NCBI RefSeq assembly: GCF_030758935.1
Contig: NZ_CP132333.1
Span: 4,154,992 to 4,218,991 of the forward strand
Source: Geothrix sp. PMB-07
Lineage (GTDB): Bacteria > Acidobacteriota > Holophagae > Holophagales > Holophagaceae
Length of the DNA: 64,000 bases
Direction: 5' to 3'
Positions 27,991-36,316 of the stretch are shown in pieces (the first letter of the stretch is position 1; each line of letters begins with the position of its first letter). Under the pieces are notes generated by a model. The model saw only the letters and a list, made by a program, of their open reading frames with translations. It was not told the origin of the DNA and made no database searches. Made by a program: the position numbers and the translations under genes.

Positions 27991-28179
27991 ATGACGCTTC
28001 GCCCCTGCCCCCTCTGCCGGAAGCCCACCCCCTGGGAGGGCAATCCCTACAAGCCCTTCTGCTCCGAACGCTGCCAAACCCACGACCTGGGCGCCTGGTC
28101 CAGCGAGAGCTACCGCGTTCCCGAGAAACCCCAGGAAGAGGATGGCGAAGGCTGGAGCGGCGAAGGCGAAGAGGGCTGA
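27991..28179 (+). CDS. yacG: DNA gyrase inhibitor YacG, zinc-binding
   Basis: 62 residues from ATG at 27991 (an in-frame ATG at 27973 is upstream without benefit). The motif CPLCRKPTPWEGNPYKPFC followed by SERCQTHDLGAW gives the C-x2-C, C-x3-C zinc site of YacG, then SESYRVP and an acidic tail. YacG binds GyrB and lowers gyrase activity in Escherichia coli. It is divergent from dnaK; its stop codon directly abuts that of the convergent HMG-CoA lyase gene. Confidence 0.9.
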   Translation: MTLRPCPLCRKPTPWEGNPYKPFCSERCQTHDLGAWSSESYRVPEKPQEEDGEGWSGEGEEG

Positions 28180-29163
28180 TCAGCCCGGATTCGAGGTCGA
28201 ACCAAGGGCCCTTTCGCGAATGGCCTCCAGGCTCCCCGGGATGGGGTGCAGGTCCTGGGCCCGGCCCGCGTGCATGACCTGGCCAGGCACATCATGGCCC
28301 AGCAGCTCCGGCAGCGACCGGGCCGCGGCCAGCAATCGGGGAAGGTCCACGTCCATGGGGTGGCCGAGCGCCTGCAGCATGTGCACCAGATCCTCGGTGC
28401 AGACATTCCCGGTGGCCCCAGGGGCATAGGGGCAACCGCCGATGCCCCCCAGTGAGGCATCAAACCGGTCGACACCCGCCTCGATACCCGCGAGCGCGTT
28501 CACCAGGCCCATGCCTCGGGTGTTGTGCAGGTGCAAAGTCAGTTGCGCCTGCGGAAAGCGCGCACGGAAAGCGCCGCAGAGCTGCCTCACGCGGTCGGGA
28601 TGGGCCATGCCGGTGGTGTCGCAAAGGGAAATCCCCTCCACGCCCCGGTTCAAGAAGCGCTCGGCGAAGCCGAGGACCACGGCTTCGGGAATGGGGCCTT
28701 CCATGGGACAGCCGAAACAGGTGGAGAGGGAGACATTCAGCGTCACGCCCGTGGCTTTGGCCAGATCCACCACCTCGAAGAGCCGCGCCACGGACTGTTC
28801 GCGGGTCATGCGCAGATTCAGCAGGTTGTGGGTTTCGCTGGTGGAGATGGTGAGGTTGAGCTCATCCGTCCCCGCAGCAATGGCGCGCTCCGCGCCCTTC
28901 AGGTTGGGCACCAGCGAAGTGTAGACCACGCCCGGCTGACGCTTGATGCCGCGCAGCACTTCGTCCGCATCGGCCAGGGCCAGGATGGCCTTGGGCGAGG
29001 TGAAGGAAGTCACCTCGATCTTCGAGAGACCGCAAAGGCTCAGGGCATCGATGAGCCGGATCTTGTCCGCGGTGGGAATGAAGCGCGGCTCGCTCTGGAA
29101 GCCATCCCGCGTGCCCACCTCCTGGATGTGGATCCGGGGTTTCACGTTGGATGACTGGGCCAT
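28180..29163 (-). CDS. Hydroxymethylglutaryl-CoA lyase
   Basis: 327 residues. It is a DRE-TIM metallolyase: VGTRDGFQSE at the N-terminus supplies the Arg-Asp pair, HLHNTRGMGL the metal-binding His residues, and SLGGIGGCPYAPGATGN the catalytic Cys loop specific to HMG-CoA lyases. It cleaves HMG-CoA to acetyl-CoA and acetoacetate, the last step of leucine breakdown. No other leucine-degradation gene is nearby. The start lies 9 bp after the end of the upstream glycosyltransferase gene on the same strand. Confidence 0.93.
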   Translation of the reverse strand: MAQSSNVKPRIHIQEVGTRDGFQSEPRFIPTADKIRLIDALSLCGLSKIEVTSFTSPKAILALADADEVLRGIKRQPGVVYTSLVPNLKGAERAIAAGTDELNLTISTSETHNLLNLRMTREQSVARLFEVVDLAKATGVTLNVSLSTCFGCPMEGPIPEAVVLGFAERFLNRGVEGISLCDTTGMAHPDRVRQLCGAFRARFPQAQLTLHLHNTRGMGLVNALAGIEAGVDRFDASLGGIGGCPYAPGATGNVCTEDLVHMLQALGHPMDVDLPRLLAAARSLPELLGHDVPGQVMHAGRAQDLHPIPGSLEAIRERALGSTSNPG

Positions 29164-29172
29164 GAACCCTCC

Positions 29173-30135
29173 TCACTTCCCCTGATGGACCTTCTTCACC
29201 ATGTAGCGGGGACGGTCCCGCACTTCCTGGTAGATGCGGCCGATGTACTCGCCCAGCAGGCCGAAGGCGATGAACTGGCAGCCTACGAAGAAAAAGAGGA
29301 TGGCAAAGAGCGTGAACACGCCCTGAGCCGTGCCCTCGGGGTGCATGAAGCGGTAGACCACCAGGCCCAGGAACAGCAGAAAGCCGAAGGCCGCGGTGAT
29401 CACGCCGAACACACTGAGGGCCTGCAGGGGCAGAAGGCTGAAGCTGGTGAGCAGGTCGAACTGGAGGTTGATGAGCTTCCAGAGGCCGTACTTGCTCTCC
29501 CCGGCGGCGCGCTCGGCGTGGGCCACAGGCACTTCGGCAATGCGCTTGGCGAAGCTGTTGGCCAGGGCCGGAATGAAGCTCGAGCGCTCCTTGCACAGCA
29601 GCATGGCGTTTACCACGTCGCGGCTGTAGGCGCGCAGCATGCAGCCGTAGTCGTGCATCTGCACGCCCGTGGTGCGCCGGGTGATGGCGTTCACGATCTT
29701 GCTGGGCATGGTGCGGAAGAAGCTGTCGTTGTTCTGGCGGCCCTGGCGCCAGCCCCCCACAGCGTCGTAGCCCTCCTCCACCTTGGCGACCAGCTTGGGG
29801 ATCTCCTCGGGCGGGTTCTGCAGATCGGCGTCCATGGTGACCACGATCTGTCCCCGGGCCTCGGCAAAAGCCCCGAAAATGGCGCTGTGCTGACCATAGT
29901 TCCGGTTGAACTCCACCACCTTCACCCGGGGTTCGGCCTTGGCGATCTCGACGAGCATGGCCAGGCTCCGGTCCCGACTGCCGTCATCGGTGAAGACGAT
30001 CTCCCAGGACTTGTCCGGATCCGTGAAGGACTCAGCCATCACCTTGGACAGACGTTCCCACAGCGAAGGAATGTTCTCCTGCTCGTTGTAAATGGGGATG
30101 ACGATGCTGAGGTAGGGATTGGAATGGACGTCCAT
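29173..30135 (-). CDS. Polyprenyl-phosphate glycosyltransferase (GT2, ArnC/GtrB-like)
   Basis: 320 residues. The GT2 catalytic domain covers 1-220, with LSIVIPIYNEQENIP, FTDDGSRDRSLA, NRNYGQHSAIFGAF and MDADLQNPPEEIP (DxD). Two C-terminal transmembrane hairpins (about 235-262 and 270-297) end in EYIGRIYQEVRDRPRYMV, the family signature. Such enzymes move a sugar, often 4-amino-arabinose formate, glucose or mannose, from a nucleotide donor to undecaprenyl phosphate at the inner face of the membrane. The sugar cannot be told. No modification operon surrounds it. Confidence 0.9.
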   Translation of the reverse strand: MDVHSNPYLSIVIPIYNEQENIPSLWERLSKVMAESFTDPDKSWEIVFTDDGSRDRSLAMLVEIAKAEPRVKVVEFNRNYGQHSAIFGAFAEARGQIVVTMDADLQNPPEEIPKLVAKVEEGYDAVGGWRQGRQNNDSFFRTMPSKIVNAITRRTTGVQMHDYGCMLRAYSRDVVNAMLLCKERSSFIPALANSFAKRIAEVPVAHAERAAGESKYGLWKLINLQFDLLTSFSLLPLQALSVFGVITAAFGFLLFLGLVVYRFMHPEGTAQGVFTLFAILFFFVGCQFIAFGLLGEYIGRIYQEVRDRPRYMVKKVHQGK

Positions 30136-30191
30136 GAGCGCTCCGGAGGGTCCATTCTAGTAGGATCAAAGCCTGCGCATTGGAGTCAGTC

Positions 30192-30911
30192 ATGGCCGAG
30201 CCCAAGATCCTGCTGGTGGAAGACGAGCTCAGTCTGGCCGAAGGCATCAAGCTCAACCTCGAGTTGGAAGGCCTTTCCTGCACCTGGATTCCCCGCGGCG
30301 ATCAGGCTTTGAAGCAGATCCTGGCCGAAACCTACGACCTGGTCATCCTCGACGTCATGCTGCCCGGCATGGACGGGTTTACGATCTGCGAAAAGGTGCG
30401 CGAGGCCAAAAACTTCACGCCCATCCTCTTCCTCACCGCCAAGAACACGGATGATGACCGCGTTCACGGCTTCGAGACCGGCGCCGACGATTACCTGGGC
30501 AAGCCCTTCCAGGTGCGCGAACTCCTGCTTCGGGTGCGCGCCATCCTGCGGCGCGAATCCTGGTACAAGAGCCGCGAGATCAGTAGCCGCCAGGTCTATG
30601 GCGCCTACTGGGTGGACTTCGACAACTTCTGCGGTGAGGGCCCCAGCGGCCCCTTCCAGCTGGGCGTCAAGGAATCCATGATCCTCAAGCTGCTCATGGA
30701 GCGGCCCGGCCAGGTGGTGAGCCGCACCGACATCCTGGACAAGGTGTGGGGCGAGGACGCCTATCCCACCAGCCGCACGGTGGACAATTTCATCGTCCGC
30801 ATTCGCCGCGTCATGGAGGATGATCCCCACCATCCGCGGTGGGTCCACACCATCCGCAGCGTGGGCTACCAGTTCGATCCCGAAGGCAAGCAGCGTAAGG
30901 GTGAAGAATGA
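30192..30911 (+). CDS. OmpR-family response regulator
   Basis: 239 residues from ATG at 30192; an ATG at 30180 is also in frame. The receiver domain has the acidic pair in LLVEDE, the phospho-acceptor Asp54 in LVILDVMLPGMDG, Thr in FLTAKN and Lys in YLGKPF. The C-terminal winged helix ends with VWGEDAYPTSRTVDNFIVRIRRVMEDDP and VRSVGYQF-like IRSVGYQFD. No histidine kinase gene is adjacent, so it is an orphan in this window. A strong terminator follows immediately. Confidence 0.92.
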   Translation: MAEPKILLVEDELSLAEGIKLNLELEGLSCTWIPRGDQALKQILAETYDLVILDVMLPGMDGFTICEKVREAKNFTPILFLTAKNTDDDRVHGFETGADDYLGKPFQVRELLLRVRAILRRESWYKSREISSRQVYGAYWVDFDNFCGEGPSGPFQLGVKESMILKLLMERPGQVVSRTDILDKVWGEDAYPTSRTVDNFIVRIRRVMEDDPHHPRWVHTIRSVGYQFDPEGKQRKGEE

Positions 30912-30941
30912 AAAAGGGGGCGCCAAGGCGCCCCCTTTTTT
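30911..30941. terminator. Bidirectional terminator between convergent genes
   Basis: Stem gggggcgcc / ggcgccccc with a short aa loop, flanked by five A and six T. It can stop the response regulator (+) and the exported-protein gene (-). Confidence 0.88.
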
Positions 30942-30953
30942 GCAGAATTTCCT

Positions 30954-32069
30954 CTACTTGACGTCGTAGTCCCTACTGCGACCGAGCTTCTGGAAGAGGG
31001 CCGCCTGATCCGCGAGGCTGGCCGGGGCGGGGCCCTGCTTCACATCGGCGAGCACCGCGCGCTTGTCTTCCCCCTTGCTGAACTTGCTGTCGCCGAGCAC
31101 CGGTTCGAAGGTGGGCAGGGGGACCAGCTCAGGGGCAGGGCCTTCCGGCGCCTTGGAGCCCACAATGTCGGCAGCCTTGGTCAGGAGGGTGGCGCCACCA
31201 CTCAGGCGGCGCACATCCAGCCAGCCGAAACCCGGGTCGCGCAGCAGCTCAAGGTCATCCTTTTCCAACCAGGCCGACAGGTCGTTCAGGGCCTTGACCT
31301 GGACGGGATCCGGCAGACGGCGGGTCTTCTTCTCACCCTTCACCTCCACCTCCTGAGTCGTGTTTTCAACCCAGGCCTGGGCCCGTTTCACCCACAGGGC
31401 CGTGATGGCCTTCTGGCCCGCGAAGCCCTCGGGTGCCTTGGGGCCTTTCACGGCCTTGGCCTTCTTTTTCCCCTTGGCCGGTGTTTCAGGTTCGGCCCAG
31501 CTGGGCGCGGTGGCATCCACCTTGGCATCCAGGAGCAGGCCCTTGATCTTGGCCAGGCGGGGCTCCAGACCCTTGGGCCCGGTTTTCGCTGCGGCACGGG
31601 CCGCGGTTTGCAGATCCTTCCAGGTGCTTTCGAGCAGGAGCTTCTTGCCCTCGGCATCGTAGAGGCCGTGGTTGGCGTTGAATTTGGCCAGGTAGGCCTC
31701 GACGGGGGCCAGGGCGGCAGAGGCCTTTTCAGGAATGTCCAGCTTGGCCTTCACCAGCGCTTCCAACGCCTCGCGCACTTCCAGGGCCCGGGGGTGGCTG
31801 CGGTAGTAGCCCAGCTCATGGGCGGAAAGCGCGGCGCGATGCAGCGTGTAAGCCAGTTTCCGCTGGGTGGGACGAAGCTGATCGAAGGCCTTCGGTTCGG
31901 CGGCCTTGGGCTCGGTCGCCTGAGGTGCCACCGGGGGCTCCTGGACCGCCTCAGCGGGTTTGGTTTCGGGGGCCGGAACCTGAACCGGCGTGGCCGGGGG
32001 TTCCTGCGGGGGCGTCTGGGCCAAAAGGCCCGAGGCCACGATCAGGGCCATGACCCAGTGTCGCTGCAT
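30954..32069 (-). CDS. Exported Ala/Pro/Lys-rich protein, possible M49 N-terminal-like domain
   Basis: 371 residues. After a signal peptide (1-18) comes a Pro/Ala/Glu-rich linker to about 62. A helical domain follows, with RKLAYTLHRAALSAHELGYYR and FNANHGLYDAEGKKLL. These lines recall the N-terminal lobe of M49 dipeptidyl-peptidase III-type proteins, but the HExxGH zinc motif is absent, so enzymatic activity is not expected. A Lys-rich insert (KGKKKAKAVKGPK) interrupts the middle. It ends convergent with the response regulator. The function is unknown. Confidence 0.5.
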   Translation of the reverse strand: MQRHWVMALIVASGLLAQTPPQEPPATPVQVPAPETKPAEAVQEPPVAPQATEPKAAEPKAFDQLRPTQRKLAYTLHRAALSAHELGYYRSHPRALEVREALEALVKAKLDIPEKASAALAPVEAYLAKFNANHGLYDAEGKKLLLESTWKDLQTAARAAAKTGPKGLEPRLAKIKGLLLDAKVDATAPSWAEPETPAKGKKKAKAVKGPKAPEGFAGQKAITALWVKRAQAWVENTTQEVEVKGEKKTRRLPDPVQVKALNDLSAWLEKDDLELLRDPGFGWLDVRRLSGGATLLTKAADIVGSKAPEGPAPELVPLPTFEPVLGDSKFSKGEDKRAVLADVKQGPAPASLADQAALFQKLGRSRDYDVK

Positions 32070-32126
32070 AGATGACTCCTCGGTGAAGGTGCTATGGAAT
32101 GCCCCAGTATGCAGCAGGGGACAAAC

Positions 32127-34508
32127 TCACGCCTCGACCGGAGTCTCTAGGAGCCGCTCGAGACTTTGCTTGAGTTGCTTTAGATCAAAAGGCTTACCCA
32201 GGTAGGGCACCTGGCTGGCCTCCAGGAACTCCCGCGTCTTCACATCAAAGGAATCGCCCGTGGTGTAGAGGATGCGCCGGGTCATGGCCGGGCGCTGGGC
32301 CTTCAGCCAGTCGAAGAGATCCACGCCTGAAAGGCCGGGCATGCGGATGTCGGACACGATGACGTCGAAGCTGCCAACCTCCAGCTTCTGGATGGCCTCG
32401 TCGCCGCGGGGGCTGGATTCCACCTCCATACCCCAGGCGCTCAGGGCGTCCACCAGGCACTCCAGCAGGAAGCTTTCGTCATCGACCACCAGGGCCCTGG
32501 TGCCCTTCAGCCCCGGCGGGGGAGCGGGTGCCGCTGCGGGTTCCTTCACCGCCACGAGGGGAAGCTCCAGCAGGAAGGCGTTGCCCAGGCCTTCCTGGCT
32601 GCGGGTGCTGATGCGGCCCCCGTGCTGGCGCGCGATGATGTCGGCGATGGGCAGGCCTAGGGCCTCCGTGGTGGTGGCCTGAGCGGGGTCAAACAGCTCC
32701 GCCTGCCGTGCTTCACCCACGGCCGGGCCCGTATCCTGGACCACCACCTGCAGGGTTTCACCAGAGACCCGGGTGGCAACCCGCAGCCGCTTGATGGGGC
32801 TCAGCGCCATGGCCTGCAAGCCGTTCAGGAGGAGGTTGGTGAGAGCCTGGACAAGAAGCCCCGGATCCAGGGCGGTCTGGGGCAGTGCCGGATCCAGGTT
32901 CAGCTCCACCGAGGCACCCATGCGCTGCGCCTTCGCATCCACCAGGGCGGTGGCCTCCTGCACCAGGTCGTTCACCCGCACCGGCAGGGGCCTCGGGCTG
33001 GGCGGATTCAGAACCGTCTGCAGGGGATGGAGGAGGCTCTGGATGGAGTCCACCGCCTTGACCAGGCGGGCGGCCTGCTCGGCCTGGTGGGGATCCATGG
33101 AGGATTCGGCGATGAGCCGCGATTCCAGCAGCACCGGAGTCAGCCGGTTGGCCGCCTCGTGGAAAAGGGAGGGCACCAGACGTCCCAACGCTTCGTGCTT
33201 CTGGGAATGGACCAGCTGCTCCTGCAGTTCCTTGTGCTCGGACACATCCCGCACCAGGGCTGAATAGGCCAGCACGCGCTCGTCATTGCCGCGGACCGGC
33301 GCATAGGTGATGTTGGCCGGGAAGGTCACGCCCCCCTTGCGCAGCCGGGTGGTGGCCATGTCGCGAACCACCTGGCCGCGCCCCACCTGCTGGGCCACCT
33401 GATCCAGCTCCGTCAGCAGGTGGTCCGGCGTCAGCTGAGCCATGTTGCGGCCCACGATTTCCGGGCGCGAATAGCCGAAGATGCGTTCCGCCGCCATGTT
33501 CCAAGTCAGGATCTTGCCATCTGGAGCATAGGAGATGACGGCTTCGCCGATGTTCTGCACCAGGCCTTCGAGGTAGCGCCGGGTCTTCAGGTTGTCCTGG
33601 TTGGCGCGGTCCAGCTGGGTGTAGAGCTGGCTCAGCTCCTCGTTCTTCTTTTCCAGTGTGTCCTTGACCTGCTTCAGTTCGGAATAGAGCCGCGCCGTTT
33701 CCATGTTGGATTTGAGCGCGTCTTCCAGCAGGTCTTGGGCATCGGCCACCTTGCCGGGTGTCAGGTCCGCCACGCTCACATTGCTGTGCCGGAGCACCGT
33801 GGATTCCACGGGCGGAACGAGCGGTGCCTCCTGGGGCTGAGGCAGCTCGCGCATGCTTGATCGCACATTGGATTCGATGAGATTCAGCATCTCGTCGAAA
33901 TCCTTGATCTTCTTGTCGAGGTGGTACTTCTTGAAGGTGTAGCTGACGGTTTCGCGGGTAATGGAAAGGAAGGTGTCCAGCACGCCGGTGCCCCGGTTGG
34001 CCACGGATTCGAAGTAGGGCACGCTGCGGAAATTGAGGCGGCGGTTCATGACGCCCACCGCCAGCGCGTCGGGCAGATCCCGCTTGTTGTACTGAATGAC
34101 AAAGGGGATCTGCTTGATGTTCAGGCGATTCGCGTTGAGGTTGTGGTACAGGTTCGACAGCGAGTCCACGTTGTCCTGCATCTTGGCTTCACTGGAATCC
34201 GCCACGAACACCACACCATCGGCGCCGCCCAGCACCACGCGGCGGCTGGCATCGTACTGCACCTGGCCGGGCACCGTGTAGATCTGCAGATGGATGGCGT
34301 TGCCATAGATGTAGCCCAGGTTGATGGGCAGCAGGTCGAAGAACAGCGTGCGGTCTTCCTGGGTGTTGACCGAGAACATCTCGCCGCGCTGAGCATCCGA
34401 GCACATGGCATGCAGCGACTGCAGATTCGTCGTCTTTCCCGACAGACCTGGTCCGTAGTAGACCAGCTTGAGCAGGATCTCATTGGCACGGGTGTTGAAC
34501 TGAACCAT
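32127..34508 (-). CDS. MglA-type GTPase fused to PAS, histidine kinase and receiver domains
   Basis: 793 residues in one frame. Residues 1-200 are an MglA/Ras-like GTPase: P-loop GPGLSGKTTN at 19-28, a PGQ switch II at 80-82 and NKRD at 141-144. A coiled coil spans about 255-305. A PAS domain covers about 310-425 (GEAVISYAPDGKILTWN, ERIFGYSRPEIVG). The kinase core has a possible phospho-acceptor His450 in SLFHEAANRL, an N-box (TNLLLNGLQAM, 557-567), G1 (QDTGP) and G2 (ALGLPIADI). A receiver covers about 670-790 with Asp676/677, Asp720 and Lys772. MglA normally sets cell polarity as a separate protein. Here the switch and a hybrid kinase share a chain, so the nucleotide state may directly gate kinase output; that is inference. 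No MglB gene is in view. Confidence 0.9.
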   Translation of the reverse strand: MVQFNTRANEILLKLVYYGPGLSGKTTNLQSLHAMCSDAQRGEMFSVNTQEDRTLFFDLLPINLGYIYGNAIHLQIYTVPGQVQYDASRRVVLGGADGVVFVADSSEAKMQDNVDSLSNLYHNLNANRLNIKQIPFVIQYNKRDLPDALAVGVMNRRLNFRSVPYFESVANRGTGVLDTFLSITRETVSYTFKKYHLDKKIKDFDEMLNLIESNVRSSMRELPQPQEAPLVPPVESTVLRHSNVSVADLTPGKVADAQDLLEDALKSNMETARLYSELKQVKDTLEKKNEELSQLYTQLDRANQDNLKTRRYLEGLVQNIGEAVISYAPDGKILTWNMAAERIFGYSRPEIVGRNMAQLTPDHLLTELDQVAQQVGRGQVVRDMATTRLRKGGVTFPANITYAPVRGNDERVLAYSALVRDVSEHKELQEQLVHSQKHEALGRLVPSLFHEAANRLTPVLLESRLIAESSMDPHQAEQAARLVKAVDSIQSLLHPLQTVLNPPSPRPLPVRVNDLVQEATALVDAKAQRMGASVELNLDPALPQTALDPGLLVQALTNLLLNGLQAMALSPIKRLRVATRVSGETLQVVVQDTGPAVGEARQAELFDPAQATTTEALGLPIADIIARQHGGRISTRSQEGLGNAFLLELPLVAVKEPAAAPAPPPGLKGTRALVVDDESFLLECLVDALSAWGMEVESSPRGDEAIQKLEVGSFDVIVSDIRMPGLSGVDLFDWLKAQRPAMTRRILYTTGDSFDVKTREFLEASQVPYLGKPFDLKQLKQSLERLLETPVEA

Positions 34509-34630
34509 GGGTTCGCCAGGAAAAATGTGGAGACCAGCCTAACACGGAGGGCCGGGCTGCAAGCCGCCACACCATCTCTACGGCAAGCCCCGTGCTAGCA
34601 TGACCTTTTTCACCCTTTTGAGGTTTCCAG

Positions 34631-34773
34631 CGCGATGACCGTTCCTACCGAGGTCGCCATCATCATCTCGGTATGCCCTCTGGGCATACGCGAGGCCGAC
34701 CACGCGGCATCTGCCCGGAATTGCCCAGCTTTGAGCCCGCGATGACCGTTCCGACCCACGTCGCCATCATCAT
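34631..34773 (+). repeat. Direct duplication of the uppS start region with a palindrome between copies
   Basis: A 36-bp segment at 34631-34666 recurs at 34738-34773 with three mismatches, offset 107 bp. Both copies contain an ATG and the codons for MTVPTxVAII. Only the second leads into uppS; the first runs out of frame to a stop. Between them stands a perfect palindrome, gtatgccc-tct-gggcatac (34671-34689). The first copy looks like a decayed tandem duplicate. Confidence 0.75.
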
Positions 34774-35428
34774 GGACGGCAACGGCCGTTGGGCTGCTCA
34801 GCGGGGGTGGCCCCGCATCAAGGGGCACAAGGCCGGGGTCCTGGCCGTGGAGCGCATTCTGGAGGCCGCGGCAGACGCCGGCGTCCAGCATCTGAGCCTC
34901 TACGCCTTCTCCACGGAGAACTGGAAACGGCCAGCCTTGGAAGTGGGGGCCCTCATGGCCCTGCTGCGCATGTACTTGCGCATGTTCCTCCACAAGCTCG
35001 CCAAAAAGGGGATCCGGTTCCACCACCTGGGCTCCCCGGAGGGCATGCCCTCGGGAATCCTGGCGGACATGAAAACCCTGGAAGAGGCCACCGCCAAGAA
35101 CACCGGCATGACCTTCCACCTGGCAGTCAACTACGGCTCCCGGCTCGAACTGGCCCAGGCCGCCCGGCGCTGCGTGGAAGAGAGCCTCCGCCCCGACCAG
35201 GTGGATGAAGCCGCCCTGCAGGCCCGGCTTTGGACCGCTGGAGTACCCGATGTGGACCTGCTCATCCGCACCAGCGGTGAGCACCGCATTTCCAACTTCC
35301 TGCTCTGGCAGTCCGCCTACGCCGAACTCTACATGACCGACCTCCTCTGGCCCGACTTCGGCCCCGCCGAGCTGAGGGCCGCACTGGAGGATTACGCCCA
35401 GCGCGAACGCCGCTTCGGGGGGATCTGA
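34742..35428 (+). CDS. uppS: Undecaprenyl diphosphate synthase
   Basis: 228 residues from ATG at 34742. The signature MDGNGRWAAQRG near the N-terminus carries the catalytic Asp; LSLYAFSTENWKRP, NYGSRLELAQAA, DLLIRTSGEHRISNFLLWQSAYAELY and LWPDF are all present. It condenses isopentenyl units in the cis configuration onto farnesyl diphosphate to make the C55 lipid carrier for cell-wall synthesis. An ATG at 34673 in the same frame is not used, because conservation begins at 34742. Its stop overlaps the start of cdsA (TGATG). Confidence 0.96.
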   Translation: MTVPTHVAIIMDGNGRWAAQRGWPRIKGHKAGVLAVERILEAAADAGVQHLSLYAFSTENWKRPALEVGALMALLRMYLRMFLHKLAKKGIRFHHLGSPEGMPSGILADMKTLEEATAKNTGMTFHLAVNYGSRLELAQAARRCVEESLRPDQVDEAALQARLWTAGVPDVDLLIRTSGEHRISNFLLWQSAYAELYMTDLLWPDFGPAELRAALEDYAQRERRFGGI

Positions 35429-36315
35429 TGGAACGCACCACACCCAAGGTGGACACCCGCAACATGACGGTGCGGATCACCACCGCCGCGGTCTTCGGGC
35501 TGTTCTTCTTCAGCCTTCTCTGGTTCGGCGACCAGCCTTGGGCCCCGGGGACCTACCTCGCCGTCATGGCCGCGGCCATCCTCATGGGTGTTCGTGAAAT
35601 GACGCTCATGGCCCGCGTGCGGGGCTTCAACCCTTCGCTGGTGTCCGGCGTCCTGGTGGCCTGGGGCATCATGCTCCACTTCTATTTCGCCACCGGCAAC
35701 CAGGACCCCCTGCCGCTCTGGCTGGTCTTCACCCTCGGCGGCTTGCTCATCCACTTCGGCGCCCTGTTCTTCGACGCCAAGCTGGAAGACGCCCTTCCGA
35801 GCCAGGCCATCACCTGGCTTGGCGCCCTCTACCTGGGTTTCGGCCTGGGCTTCCAGCAGAAGCTCTTCATGCTGCAGGGCACCCTGCCCAAGACCGGCAG
35901 CCGCCTCATCCTGTCGCTCTTCATCATCACCTGGTTCGGTGACACAGCCGCCTATTTCGTGGGCAGCTACTTTGGACGCCACAAGCTGGCCCCCAAGGTG
36001 AGCCCCAAGAAGAGCTGGGAGGGCGCCTTCGGCAACCTCGGCGGCAACTTGCTGGGCGCTTTCCTCATGAAGGCCACGGTCTGCCCCGAGTGGTCTCTGG
36101 TGGACATCTTCGCCCTGGCCCTGCTGCTGGGCACCGTGGGCCAGCTGGGCGATCTCGTGGAAAGCACCTGGAAGCGCAGCGCCGGGGTGAAAGATTCCAA
36201 CGCAGGCAATGTCTCCATTCCCGGTCACGGCGGCATGTTGGACCGGGTGGACAGCCTGGTGTTCGCGGCCCCGGCCCTCTACGCCTACGTCCACTTCGTG
36301 CACGGATTCAACTGA
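35428..36315 (+). CDS. cdsA: Phosphatidate cytidylyltransferase
   Basis: 295 residues with about seven transmembrane segments. The conserved C-terminal block GDLVESTWKRSAGVKDSN followed by IPGHGGMLDRVDSL is the CdsA signature (the S..KR....KD...PGHGG..DR.D pattern). It forms CDP-diacylglycerol from CTP and phosphatidic acid in the inner membrane. It lies between uppS and dxr, an arrangement common in bacteria. Confidence 0.95.
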   Translation: MERTTPKVDTRNMTVRITTAAVFGLFFFSLLWFGDQPWAPGTYLAVMAAAILMGVREMTLMARVRGFNPSLVSGVLVAWGIMLHFYFATGNQDPLPLWLVFTLGGLLIHFGALFFDAKLEDALPSQAITWLGALYLGFGLGFQQKLFMLQGTLPKTGSRLILSLFIITWFGDTAAYFVGSYFGRHKLAPKVSPKKSWEGAFGNLGGNLLGAFLMKATVCPEWSLVDIFALALLLGTVGQLGDLVESTWKRSAGVKDSNAGNVSIPGHGGMLDRVDSLVFAAPALYAYVHFVHGFN

Positions 36316-36316
36316 G

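Noticed and set aside
34673-34741. Upstream start for uppS
   Set aside because: The extra 23 residues span the duplication scar and are not part of the conserved enzyme; the ATG at 34742 begins the conserved sequence.
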